The notes below the pieces were generated by a model, which saw nothing but the letters and a program-made list of their open reading frames with translations, was not told the DNA's origin and ran no database searches. Position numbers and translations under genes: made by a program. A stretch of 64,000 nt of DNA. Origin: Corynebacterium ulcerans (GTDB taxonomy: Bacteria; Actinomycetota; Actinomycetes; Mycobacteriales; Mycobacteriaceae). The stretch is taken from NCBI RefSeq assembly GCF_900187135.1, contig NZ_LT906443.1:1116001-1180000 (forward strand). The letters are read 5' to 3'. This document shows, one piece after another, positions 1 to 8,186 of this stretch; positions within the stretch are counted from its first letter, which is position 1; every line of letters starts with the position of its first letter.

Positions 1-1
1 T

Positions 2-304
2 GATGATGAAGGTTGTCTCTCTGTCCCTGGCGAGGGATTCCCGACAGGTCGCGCCACCTGGGCCAAAGTCACGGGGCTGGACGAGCACGGCAACCCTGTG
101 TCCTATGAGGGAACAGGCTTCCTTGCTCGATGCTTCCAGCACGAGGTAGGCCACCTAGATGGTTTCCTTTATACGGATACCCTGGTCGGACGCTATAAGC
201 GCCAGGCAAAAAAGGCCATTAAACGCAATGGTTGGACCGAAGCCGGTCTTACGTGGATGCCGGGTGAAGATGAAGATCCCTTCGGCTGGGACACCGAGGA
301 ATAA
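2..304 (+). CDS. def: Peptide deformylase, 3' part (5' end outside window)
   Basis: Removes the formyl group from the N-terminal methionine of new proteins in the cytoplasm. Only the C-terminal ~100 residues are present. They contain the two metal-site motifs of the family: EGCLSV (the Cys ligand) at the very start of the window and QHEVGHLDG (HExxH, with two His ligands and the catalytic Glu) about 40 residues later. The stop lies 6 bases before the next gene, so def, the acetyltransferase and xthA probably form one transcript. The same order is known in mycobacteria. The upstream part and the start codon cannot be seen. Confidence 0.93.
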   Translation, partial: DDEGCLSVPGEGFPTGRATWAKVTGLDEHGNPVSYEGTGFLARCFQHEVGHLDGFLYTDTLVGRYKRQAKKAIKRNGWTEAGLTWMPGEDEDPFGWDTEE

Positions 305-310
305 GCCGGA

Positions 311-1273
311 ATGTCACGGATTTTCCGTTCTGACGCAGTGGCCCCAGGTGATCGCATCGTGGTGCGTCGTAAAGCTAACGACATTATTGGTCACGTGCTC
401 AGCATCGACGAGGAAACCCTCGTGGTGCGGCCACAAAAAGTAGGCGGTTTTCCGTCTGAGGTTCCGGCGTTGTCCATCCCTCGCGTGGACATCATCATCA
501 TGAAAAAACTGAGCCCGCGCACCGTCCGCAACTCGGATATTCGTGCAATCGAAACCGCCACGGCCAAAGCCTTCCCCGGTATCGAGCACACCTGGTGCGG
601 TCAATGGCTCATGCGCTCTGGCGACGGCATCACCGAGCGCTCTAACAGCGCTGCGCCACTGGGGCACACAGCTATGTTCACTCCCATCCCGCTGGAAGAA
701 ATCCATGCGTTTTATAGGCGGCATAATCTGCCCACGCGCGTTCTTATCCCTGAGCGTATCGGCGCAATGGCGGAAAAACTTGTGGCGCAGCCTGGGTGGA
801 CTTTAGGCCCCGAGATCATCGTGATGACGCGCGATCTGGATGATCTTCCGGCTACCACATCCGACTGGGAGTTTCGCATCGACGATCAACCGGACCACGA
901 TTGGTTGTCGCTCTATAACTTCCGTGGCGAGCCGCTCCCCGAGCATGCGCTCGATCTGCTCCGCGGGGAAATCGACGGGACAATGGGTTTTGGCCGGCTT
1001 CTTACCCCCGAAGGAGAAACCGTCGCTATCACCCGTGGCACCATCACCGATGATTATCTCGGATATTCAGCCGTTGAGGTGGCACAAGCTTATCGACGTC
1101 GCGGCCTAGGCACCGAGCTGGGCAAGCATATGCTGCACTGGGGCGCACGGGAAGGCGCTACACGGGCCTATCTTCAAGTGATCGCCGCCAACGCTGCTGG
1201 CATTGGGCTCTACGAAAAACTTGGTTTTGTTGAGCATCACCGGCATCGATACGCGGAAGCGGCTAATCTTTAA
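311..1273 (+). CDS. GNAT-family N-acetyltransferase (Rv0428c-like)
   Basis: A 320-residue protein with an N-terminal small beta-rich segment (about residues 1-65, possibly SH3-like), a middle region, and a C-terminal GNAT domain. The acetyl-CoA loop RRRGLGTEL is at about residue 264, followed by the family's typical end, YEKLGF. Its substrate is unknown. It sits between def and xthA with gaps of 6 and 3 bases, the arrangement of mycobacterial Rv0429c-Rv0428c-Rv0427c (from memory), which supports orthology. Translational coupling with its neighbours is likely. Confidence 0.85.
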   Translation: MSRIFRSDAVAPGDRIVVRRKANDIIGHVLSIDEETLVVRPQKVGGFPSEVPALSIPRVDIIIMKKLSPRTVRNSDIRAIETATAKAFPGIEHTWCGQWLMRSGDGITERSNSAAPLGHTAMFTPIPLEEIHAFYRRHNLPTRVLIPERIGAMAEKLVAQPGWTLGPEIIVMTRDLDDLPATTSDWEFRIDDQPDHDWLSLYNFRGEPLPEHALDLLRGEIDGTMGFGRLLTPEGETVAITRGTITDDYLGYSAVEVAQAYRRRGLGTELGKHMLHWGAREGATRAYLQVIAANAAGIGLYEKLGFVEHHRHRYAEAANL

Positions 1274-1276
1274 TCC

Positions 1277-2044
1277 ATGCGCATTGTCAACTGGAACGTG
1301 AATTCCGCTCGCACCCGTGTAGACCGGATGGTCGATTTTTTGCAGCGCCATAACGTGGATGTCCTCGCGGTTCAGGAGACCAAGTGCAAGGATGCACAAT
1401 TCCCCTACGAGCGCTTCCATGACATTGGCTACCAAGTAGCTCACTTTGGGCTCAACCAGTGGAATGGTGTTGCCATTATTTCCCGAGTGGGTCTTGAGGA
1501 TGTTCAGACCCACTTCCCGGGTCAGCCGGGCTTTCATAAAGACCCACAGAAAGACCAGGCGCTGGAGGCCCGCGCGATCGGCGCCCTCTGCGGGGGTGTC
1601 CGCGTGTGGAGCCTCTACGTTCCTAACGGCCGCGAGATTGCAGACCCGCATTATGACTACAAATTACGGTGGCTTTTTGCGTTACAGCTGCATGCGCAGG
1701 ATGTCGCAGAACCCACGGTATTTCTAGGCGACTTCAATATTGCACCTCGCGACCAAGATGTCTGGGACATGTCCTTCTTTGAGGGAAAAACCCATGTCAC
1801 TGAACCTGAGCGCCAAGCCTTTGAGGCTTTAACCGCTTCTGGCCTGCAGATCGCTTCCCCCCTCGAAGGCTTTAGCTATTGGGATTATCAGGCGGGAAGA
1901 TTCCTCAAGAACCAGGGAATGCTTATCGACTTCCAGCTCGCTACGACGGATCTGAAAGTAGAGAAAAGCTTTATCGACGTCGACGAGCGTTCGGGGAAAG
2001 GGGCCTCCGATCACGCTCCGGTTATCGTGGATTATGTAGTATGA
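1277..2044 (+). CDS. xthA: Exodeoxyribonuclease III
   Basis: AP endonuclease / 3'-5' exonuclease of base-excision repair, 255 residues (usual family length 250-270). Visible motifs of the exonuclease-endonuclease-phosphatase fold are NWNVNSARTR at the N-terminus, QETKCKD (metal-binding Glu), GDFNIAP (catalytic Asp and Asn) near residue 150, and SDHAPV (catalytic Asp-His) near the C-terminus. The start ATG is 3 bases after the preceding stop. Its own stop overlaps the ATG of the cardiolipin synthase (ATGA). Confidence 0.95.
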   Translation: MRIVNWNVNSARTRVDRMVDFLQRHNVDVLAVQETKCKDAQFPYERFHDIGYQVAHFGLNQWNGVAIISRVGLEDVQTHFPGQPGFHKDPQKDQALEARAIGALCGGVRVWSLYVPNGREIADPHYDYKLRWLFALQLHAQDVAEPTVFLGDFNIAPRDQDVWDMSFFEGKTHVTEPERQAFEALTASGLQIASPLEGFSYWDYQAGRFLKNQGMLIDFQLATTDLKVEKSFIDVDERSGKGASDHAPVIVDYVV

Positions 2045-3534
2045 GCTGGCAAATCGACCTGAGCACATGGCAGACAGTAGGTCTGATTATTGATTACTCC
2101 ATCAAGCTCATTGCCATTGGTTTTGTGCCAGAAGGTCGCCGCCCGAGCTCCTCTACCGCATGGCTCCTCGCCATTTTGTTGATTCCTTTCCTAGGTCTTC
2201 CTCTGTTCCTGACCATGGGCAGCCCCTACATCAACAAAAGGCGGCACGATCTGCAACGCAAGGCCAACAAGGACATTGAAAATGTTCAGGCAAAAGTCCC
2301 CGATTATCCAGAAGGTTCAGTAATCGGTGACGAGCTCGTCTCCATGATTAAGATGAACAGACGGCTTACATCGCTGCCCGCCACCACGGGGTATAACCTC
2401 GGCGTGCATTCCGATTATGAGGCATCTATTCAGGCCATGTCTGATGCTGTAGACCAAGCACAAAAATACGTTCACGTGCAGATCTATATCATGGCGTGGG
2501 ACGACACCACCGATGTTTTCTTCCAGTCGCTTGCGCGTGCTGTACAACGCGGGGTGAAAGTGCGTCTCCTCTTTGACCAGGTAGGAAGCTGGAAGTACCC
2601 AGGGTATTTGAAGCTAGGAAAGCGTCTCTCAGAGATAGGCGTGCAATGGCGAATCATGCTGCCGCTACAGCCTTTCCGCTGGCGCTTCCGCCGACCGGAC
2701 CTGCGCAATCACCGCAAGATGCTTATTATCGACGGCGAACATGGCTTTATCGGCTCACAAAACATGATCGAAGCGGGTTATCTTAACAAGAAAAACCTCT
2801 CCAGCGGGCGGCGCTGGGTGGACGTTATGGTCGAGCTTTCGGGCCCCGTCGTCGCGTCTATGAACATGGTTTTTGCTGTGGACTGGTTCCAAGAAGCCGA
2901 CGATCTCCCTCCCATCGACGACCACATGGTGAACCCAGAAATCCCTGACCAAGATGAAACCGACGTTAACCTTCTGCAGTTAGTACCCTCTGGCCCCGGA
3001 TACAGTACTGAGCCCAATCTGCGCCTGTTCAACCAGATCATTCATCATTCCAAGCATCGCCTGGTCATGTGCAGCCCCTACTTCATTCCCGATGAGTCCA
3101 TGCTTGAGGCGGTGACGTCGGCATGCTATCGCGGAGTCAGAGTCGAACTGCTCGTTAGCGAGCAAGCTGACCAGTTTATGGTCGACCATGCGCAATCCAG
3201 TTACTATCAAGCGCTCTTGGAAGCCGGAGTGCATATCTATCGTTACCGCAAGCCGGCAGTACTGCATTCCAAGTTTTTGATTGCGGACCCCCAGCTCGAT
3301 GACACCCTCTCTGTGGGCGTTATTGGCTCCTCCAACATGGATATGCGCAGCTTTGGTTTAAATTACGAAGTCTCTCTGATGATGGCTCGTGGAAACATGA
3401 TTCGCCAGCTAGATCAGCTGGCGAATGACTATAAGAAAAATTCCGTAGAGCTCACACTTGAGGAATGGAACAAGCGCGGGTTAATCCGCAGATACATAGA
3501 TAACATCATGCGTTTAACCTCAGCGCTGCAGTAA
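2041..3534 (+). CDS. cls: Cardiolipin synthase (phospholipase D family)
   Basis: Joins two phosphatidylglycerols into cardiolipin at the membrane. 497 residues from the ATG that overlaps the xthA stop by four bases. The frame stays open further upstream, but that part lies within xthA and is not needed. Two N-terminal membrane helices (about residues 8-30 and 40-60) precede two HKD motifs: HRKMLIIDG...GSQN near residue 225 and HSKFLIAD...GSSNMDMRS near residue 410. The two-HKD layout and the length fit bacterial Cls. It is the last gene of the + block; a leftward ABC transporter gene follows at once. Confidence 0.92.
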   Translation: MSWQIDLSTWQTVGLIIDYSIKLIAIGFVPEGRRPSSSTAWLLAILLIPFLGLPLFLTMGSPYINKRRHDLQRKANKDIENVQAKVPDYPEGSVIGDELVSMIKMNRRLTSLPATTGYNLGVHSDYEASIQAMSDAVDQAQKYVHVQIYIMAWDDTTDVFFQSLARAVQRGVKVRLLFDQVGSWKYPGYLKLGKRLSEIGVQWRIMLPLQPFRWRFRRPDLRNHRKMLIIDGEHGFIGSQNMIEAGYLNKKNLSSGRRWVDVMVELSGPVVASMNMVFAVDWFQEADDLPPIDDHMVNPEIPDQDETDVNLLQLVPSGPGYSTEPNLRLFNQIIHHSKHRLVMCSPYFIPDESMLEAVTSACYRGVRVELLVSEQADQFMVDHAQSSYYQALLEAGVHIYRYRKPAVLHSKFLIADPQLDDTLSVGVIGSSNMDMRSFGLNYEVSLMMARGNMIRQLDQLANDYKKNSVELTLEEWNKRGLIRRYIDNIMRLTSALQ

Positions 3535-3541
3535 TTACGTA

Positions 3542-4303
3542 TTAGGCGTCACGCTTGTTCAGCACGATAATGCCCAATGCCAGGATCACAAAGGCCCACG
3601 CGGCAAAGTATGCGCCGCTTCCCTCATAGCCCCATGGAACATCTTTGATCGCTGTTTTCCCTAGGAAAGCGTTCATGTTGTTCATCGGGCCATACTTAAC
3701 AATCCAGGTTCCAATCTTGGGAAGAAAACCAAGGAGCGTCTCAAGCGCGAGCACCCAGATCAGCATCAACGTGGTAGCACCAGCAGTCTGCCTAAGCAGA
3801 TAAGCCACACCATGGGAGAACGTTACCAATAGCGCAGAAACGAGGGGGAAAACCCACATGATACGCAGAGCGTTCTCGTTCTCCCACACGTTGAACGTCT
3901 TGCTGGCCTCAGAGCCCGCGACCAATTTAGACGTGTAGAAGCACAATATGACCACTGCAAAGGTAAGAGCAGCGGCAACCACGGCATAGAGCAACCACTT
4001 GCTCATCGCGACTAGCGTGCGGTTCGGGGTAGCAAGGAACGTAACAGACTGATAATTGTGGCGGTATTCTGCGGTGACCACCATGATCGCCTGAATTGTC
4101 ACGATAAGGAAACCTAGAGCTTGGACCGCAAGCACAGTGCTAGCAGGGCTAATAATAGGAATCCCCAGAGGGCCCGGTGCTATCTCACGGGAGTTAAGCG
4201 CCGCAAAGCCAACGCCAAAGAAAACAAACAGGGCTGTGGTCCACCAGAATGCCTTAGTCGTGCGCAGTTTGGTCCACTCAGCGCGGATTGAGTTGAGGAA
4301 CAT
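3542..4303 (-). CDS. ABC-2 type transporter permease
   Basis: A 253-residue integral membrane protein with about six hydrophobic segments, preceded by a short cytoplasmic stretch (residues 1-18) typical of ABC-2 permeases. It starts at the base next to the stop of the ATPase upstream, so the two are surely co-expressed and form one exporter. The substrate cannot be read from the sequence. Related two-gene exporters in Gram-positive bacteria often deal with peptides or antibiotics; that is only inference. Confidence 0.82.
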   Translation of the reverse strand: MFLNSIRAEWTKLRTTKAFWWTTALFVFFGVGFAALNSREIAPGPLGIPIISPASTVLAVQALGFLIVTIQAIMVVTAEYRHNYQSVTFLATPNRTLVAMSKWLLYAVVAAALTFAVVILCFYTSKLVAGSEASKTFNVWENENALRIMWVFPLVSALLVTFSHGVAYLLRQTAGATTLMLIWVLALETLLGFLPKIGTWIVKYGPMNNMNAFLGKTAIKDVPWGYEGSGAYFAAWAFVILALGIIVLNKRDA

Positions 4304-5233
4304 TTAGTGATTCTCCTTTATCTGCGCGTGGTACTGAACGGCATCGTTAGTCATTTCCATAAAGGCATCTTCCAGCGATGCGCGTTTGAGGGAAAGCTGC
4401 GACAACGGAACGCCACCAGAGTGGGCCATTGCTCCGATCTCATCGGTGCTGCGCCCAGCGATGCTGAGGTATTCACGGTCTTCTTCATCAGTGCCCCACT
4501 CAGGGACAATCTCGTATTCCCCAAGCAGCTCGGCTAGCTCTTTGAGATACGGCGACCGCACTATGACGCTGGACGCGGAGTTATCACGAATAAATTCGTA
4601 GGTGGACGTATCAGCCACGAGCTTTCCCTTGCCAATAACAACAAGGTGATCAGCGGTCTGAGACATCTCGGACAGCAGATGCGAGCTCACCAAGACAGTG
4701 CGGCCTTGGCTAGCCAACGAGCGCAAAAACTCACGAACCCATCGGATGCCCTCAGGATCGAGGCCGTTGACTGGCTCATCGAGGATAAGAATCTCGGGGT
4801 CGCCCAGCAAAGCACCGGCAAGGCCCAGACGCTGGCTCATACCTAGGGAGAAACCTCCGGCTTTTTTCGATGCCACGTTGCTGAGCCCAACGAGCCCCAG
4901 GACTTCGTCGACACGCTTAGTAGAGATGCCATTGGATTGAGCTACCCACTTGAGGTGATTTGCGGCAGACCTGTTGGGGTGTATGGCTTTAGCGTCAAGG
5001 AGCGCGCCTACTTTAGTCAGAGGTTTTTTTAGCTTGGTATAGGCCATACCATCGATGGTCGCGGTCCCCGAGGTAGGAGAATCAAGGCCGAGAATCATAC
5101 GCATCGTCGTGGATTTACCGGCACCATTGGGGCCAAGGAATCCAGTAATGATGCCGGGCTTGACGGTGAAGGTCAGGTCATCGACCGCCCGCACCTGCCC
5201 GTATTGCTTAGTTAAGCCACGCACTTCAATCAT
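4304..5233 (-). CDS. ABC transporter ATP-binding protein
   Basis: A 309-residue nucleotide-binding subunit paired with the following permease. Walker A GPNGAGKST is near residue 35, signature SLGMSQRLGLA near residue 128 (a degenerate LSGGQ), Walker B LILDEPVNGLDP near residue 150, and the switch His (SSHLLSEM) follows. The ~90-residue C-terminal extension is like that of DrrA/CcmA-type exporters. The ATG has AGAGCGC-like sequence before it but no strong Shine-Dalgarno. Confidence 0.9.
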   Translation of the reverse strand: MIEVRGLTKQYGQVRAVDDLTFTVKPGIITGFLGPNGAGKSTTMRMILGLDSPTSGTATIDGMAYTKLKKPLTKVGALLDAKAIHPNRSAANHLKWVAQSNGISTKRVDEVLGLVGLSNVASKKAGGFSLGMSQRLGLAGALLGDPEILILDEPVNGLDPEGIRWVREFLRSLASQGRTVLVSSHLLSEMSQTADHLVVIGKGKLVADTSTYEFIRDNSASSVIVRSPYLKELAELLGEYEIVPEWGTDEEDREYLSIAGRSTDEIGAMAHSGGVPLSQLSLKRASLEDAFMEMTNDAVQYHAQIKENH

Positions 5234-5246
5234 GCGCTCTAGTCTG

Positions 5247-5726
5247 TCACATTTCTCTTAGCATCTTCTCAACACGAGGTTTGAGAGTCACCCACGCAGC
5301 GGCAAAAGCAGGTAATAAATCAAGCTCATCTACCTCAGATATGGGAACCCATCGCAGCTCTTCCGATTCTGCATTAGCCACCGTCTCCAGTTCTTCTTGC
5401 ACCAAAGCCAGCACCGTCGTGTAGGTCCATCCCGAGTGATACGGGCCGGCAGTCACCATCGATTGAACAAAAACATAGTGGTCAAAAGCGATTCCAGTTT
5501 CCTCATATGCCTCGCGTGCAGCGGCTTCTTCCGCTGTTTCGATGAGATCACGCGCCCCGCCTGGTAAAGCCCACGTGCCACCATGATTAGTCCAAGGCGC
5601 TCTGTGCTGCATCAATACTGATTCAGTGCGTGCAGCAGTAAGAAGAAGTCCTGCGGCGCCGTATTTTCCCCACAGCTGCGTACCATTGGGTCCCTCGACC
5701 CAACCATCTCCGGATGTTGTAGGCAT
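5247..5726 (-). CDS. Nudix hydrolase
   Basis: A 159-residue Nudix protein that probably hydrolyses a nucleoside-diphosphate derivative. The Nudix box is complete: GGARDLIETAEEAAAREAYEE, then TG, fitting GX5EX7REUXEEXGU, at about residues 62-84. The frame stays open upstream, but the residues there (low complexity and opposite to glnX) look non-coding. The ATG at 5726 gives the expected N-terminus MPTTSGDGW. It diverges from glnX across about 80 bases, which must hold both promoters. Confidence 0.85.
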   Translation of the reverse strand: MPTTSGDGWVEGPNGTQLWGKYGAAGLLLTAARTESVLMQHRAPWTNHGGTWALPGGARDLIETAEEAAAREAYEETGIAFDHYVFVQSMVTAGPYHSGWTYTTVLALVQEELETVANAESEELRWVPISEVDELDLLPAFAAAWVTLKPRVEKMLREM

Positions 5727-5802
5727 GTGCTCTACTCTAGCTGTCGGTATACTTCTAGGGTAGATTACAACTTCTGCAACATCTGTATCGTCTGTAACGG
5801 AG

Positions 5803-7230
5803 ATGAGGTTTACCGTGGAGGACATCGCGCATACCTCACTGTCACCCGACGTGGAAGATTCCTGGCTCGACCGGATCAGCGAACGTCGCGAACGACAGCG
5901 CTCCCGTTTCCACGCCTTCTGGCACGAGTCAGTTACATACCCCGTCCTGTGGACCAAGAAACTACTGCAATTTCTCTCCACTACACCGGGACGCATGACC
6001 ACGCTCGTGATCGTCCTCAGCGTTACCCTCTTATCCGCAGGCGTCTCCATGTCCCAGACAGCTGCTGACAGACGCGCCGATCTCAAAACGTTGATAGACA
6101 ATACCGAACCTGTCTCCTACCTCGCACAGAATCTTTATTCTTCGCTGTCACTGGCCAACACCACGGCGTCGGTAAGCTTTGTGCGTGCCGGGGTGGATAC
6201 CAGCGAAAACCGGCAGCGATATGAGCAAGCGATCCAGGATGCATCGCGGGCCGCTGCGCAGACAGCCGGAGGACTCGGCGATAATTCTGGGCGCCATCTA
6301 GAACTGCTCACGCATATTTCTCAGCAGATTCCCGTCTACACCGGCCTCGTAGAAACCGCGTGGGCTAACAATAGACAAGGCAATCCCGTGGGCGTGGCTT
6401 ATATGTCTCAAGCCTCTACCCTCATGCGCGAAGAGATTCTGCCCGCCGCCGCAGAGCTTTATACGCTCACCAGTAATAACGTGAGCAGCGAGCAACAACA
6501 GCTCGCCCGCCCGCTCTGGGTTCCCCTCGGAGGCCTCTTCGTCGCCCTTATTATGTTGGTGCTCGGGCAGATCTGGCTCGCGCACGTTACTCGCCGCCGG
6601 CTCAATGGGTGGTTTGTGCTGGCCACGTTCTTAATGGTCATCGCCACGTCCTGGGTGTCTACCGCCAATTTCCTCACGTGGAGTGCCAGCTCTACTGCGT
6701 ATCAAACAGCCTCAGCTCCGCTACAGTCGCTCACAGACGCTCGCATCCGTGCTCAACAAGCCCGAACCAGCGAGACGCTCGCCCTAGTGTGGCGTCAATC
6801 CCTGGAAAATTCCAACACCAACTTCAGCGCCACCATGAGTACCGTGGACAAGGCACTAGAGAACTATGAAAACTCTCGGCTGGTGGATAATTCCAACAAC
6901 CGAGACCACCTTGACCAGGCCGTCAAAGCAGCAAAAGCGTGGAGAAGTTCCCACGAAAAACTCGCAAAAGCGCTCAACTCTGGCGACTATGAAGAAGCCC
7001 TAGCGCTAACGCTCTACAATGACGCGTCCGCCGCAACGCCTTCCGCTTTTAACGGTTTGGATTCTTCCTTAGCCAAGCTTATCGACGACGCCCGCCAAAC
7101 CGCACGCGGCTATATCGCTCGCGGGGCTAACGCATCGGACCTGGTGAGCACCGTGATTCTCGCTCTCACTCTTGTATCCGTGCTCTCCCTGTGGCTAGGC
7201 ATCCGCCCTCGACTCCAGGAGTACCTCTGA
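5803..7230 (+). CDS. glnX: Membrane sensor protein GlnX
   Basis: A 475-residue protein with one helix near residue 70, a long extracytoplasmic helical domain (residues 85-235), two helices (about 240-300), a second external helical region, and a last helix before the C-terminus. In mycobacteria and C. glutamicum, GlnX with the binding protein GlnH relays external amino acids (aspartate/glutamate) to the kinase PknG; gene order here is identical. Two starts are possible: ATG 5803, or GTG 5815 with the better-spaced GATGAGG. The stop overlaps the glnH ATG by one base. Confidence 0.85.
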   Translation: MRFTVEDIAHTSLSPDVEDSWLDRISERRERQRSRFHAFWHESVTYPVLWTKKLLQFLSTTPGRMTTLVIVLSVTLLSAGVSMSQTAADRRADLKTLIDNTEPVSYLAQNLYSSLSLANTTASVSFVRAGVDTSENRQRYEQAIQDASRAAAQTAGGLGDNSGRHLELLTHISQQIPVYTGLVETAWANNRQGNPVGVAYMSQASTLMREEILPAAAELYTLTSNNVSSEQQQLARPLWVPLGGLFVALIMLVLGQIWLAHVTRRRLNGWFVLATFLMVIATSWVSTANFLTWSASSTAYQTASAPLQSLTDARIRAQQARTSETLALVWRQSLENSNTNFSATMSTVDKALENYENSRLVDNSNNRDHLDQAVKAAKAWRSSHEKLAKALNSGDYEEALALTLYNDASAATPSAFNGLDSSLAKLIDDARQTARGYIARGANASDLVSTVILALTLVSVLSLWLGIRPRLQEYL

Positions 7231-8186
7231 TGTCGCGCCGCTTTCTTGCTTTACTCACTACTCTTTTGTTCTTCACCGCAGCATGTGCAAAACCCGAGGC
7301 TCCAGTCATTGCGCCTCCCAGCCGCACCCCGTCCTCGACGCCAAAGCCCCTCGTTGATTCCGCGTTACCCGATGTAGACACCAGCAATCTGTTGGGTTCG
7401 CTCCGCCCCAACAACAATCCCGAGGGCGTCCGAAGAATTCGCGAGCGTGGTCGCCTGGTCGTGGGCATCGATCAATCGCAAAACCTCCTTAGTTTCCGCA
7501 ACACCGCTACCGGCGAGTTGCAGGGCTTTGAGGTTGACCTGGCTAAGGAAATATCTCGCGACATTTTCGGTGACCCTACCAAGATCGACTTCCGTTACGT
7601 CGATGCCGGCACATGGATCAAGGCGTTAGAAAACAACGATGTTGACCTAGCTATCCGGTCAATCTCGATTACCCGAGGTCGTCAAGATCAGGTCTTCTTT
7701 TCCACTCCCTATTTCTCTGGCAAGACAAAGCTTCTCACTCAAAAAAACTCCGGCATTAACTCCGTGGATGATCTCCCCGGAAAGACTGTGTGCGCCACCG
7801 CGGAATCTACCGGTGCTCAGAGAACTAGGTATGTCGCACCTCGCGCCGAACTGCTTGTAGTGAGTAGCTCTGCCGACTGTCTGCTTGCTCTGCAGCAGGG
7901 GGATACCGACGCCGTGATCTCGGACGATACGATTCTCTCTGGCATGCTCGCGCAGGATCCTTTCACGGAAATCGTGGGTAATGCGCTGGCTGAAGAAGAC
8001 TATGGCATCGCTTTTGCCAAACCCGGCCCTCGACACGACTCTGAAGGGATCATCCGGCAGGTTAACGCTACTATCGAGCGTATTTTTAGAGACGGAACCT
8101 GGCAAAGGTCCTATGCCAAGTGGTTCGGTGCGTATCTTCCGCCTCAGAATCCCCCTGCGCTGAATTATCGTGAGGAGAAACCATGA
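7230..8186 (+). CDS. glnH: Amino-acid-binding lipoprotein GlnH
   Basis: A 318-residue periplasmic-type solute-binding protein of the family 3 type. The start chosen is the ATG overlapping the glnX stop, giving MSRRFLALL, a hydrophobic stretch and the lipobox-like TAAC, so it is probably acylated at that Cys (about residue 19). The binding fold starts around residue 75 (GRLVVGIDQSQNLLSF) and includes GFEVDLAKEIS, the typical ligand-lobe signature. No transport permease is adjacent. With glnX and pknG next to it, its role is signalling, not uptake (known for the family). Its stop overlaps pknG (ATGA). Confidence 0.88.
   Translation: MSRRFLALLTTLLFFTAACAKPEAPVIAPPSRTPSSTPKPLVDSALPDVDTSNLLGSLRPNNNPEGVRRIRERGRLVVGIDQSQNLLSFRNTATGELQGFEVDLAKEISRDIFGDPTKIDFRYVDAGTWIKALENNDVDLAIRSISITRGRQDQVFFSTPYFSGKTKLLTQKNSGINSVDDLPGKTVCATAESTGAQRTRYVAPRAELLVVSSSADCLLALQQGDTDAVISDDTILSGMLAQDPFTEIVGNALAEEDYGIAFAKPGPRHDSEGIIRQVNATIERIFRDGTWQRSYAKWFGAYLPPQNPPALNYREEKP

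Noticed and set aside
5727..6101. N-terminal extension of the Nudix protein
   Set aside because: It lies antisense to the first part of glnX, lacks a start site, and the residues do not resemble a protein domain; the ATG at 5726 is adequate.
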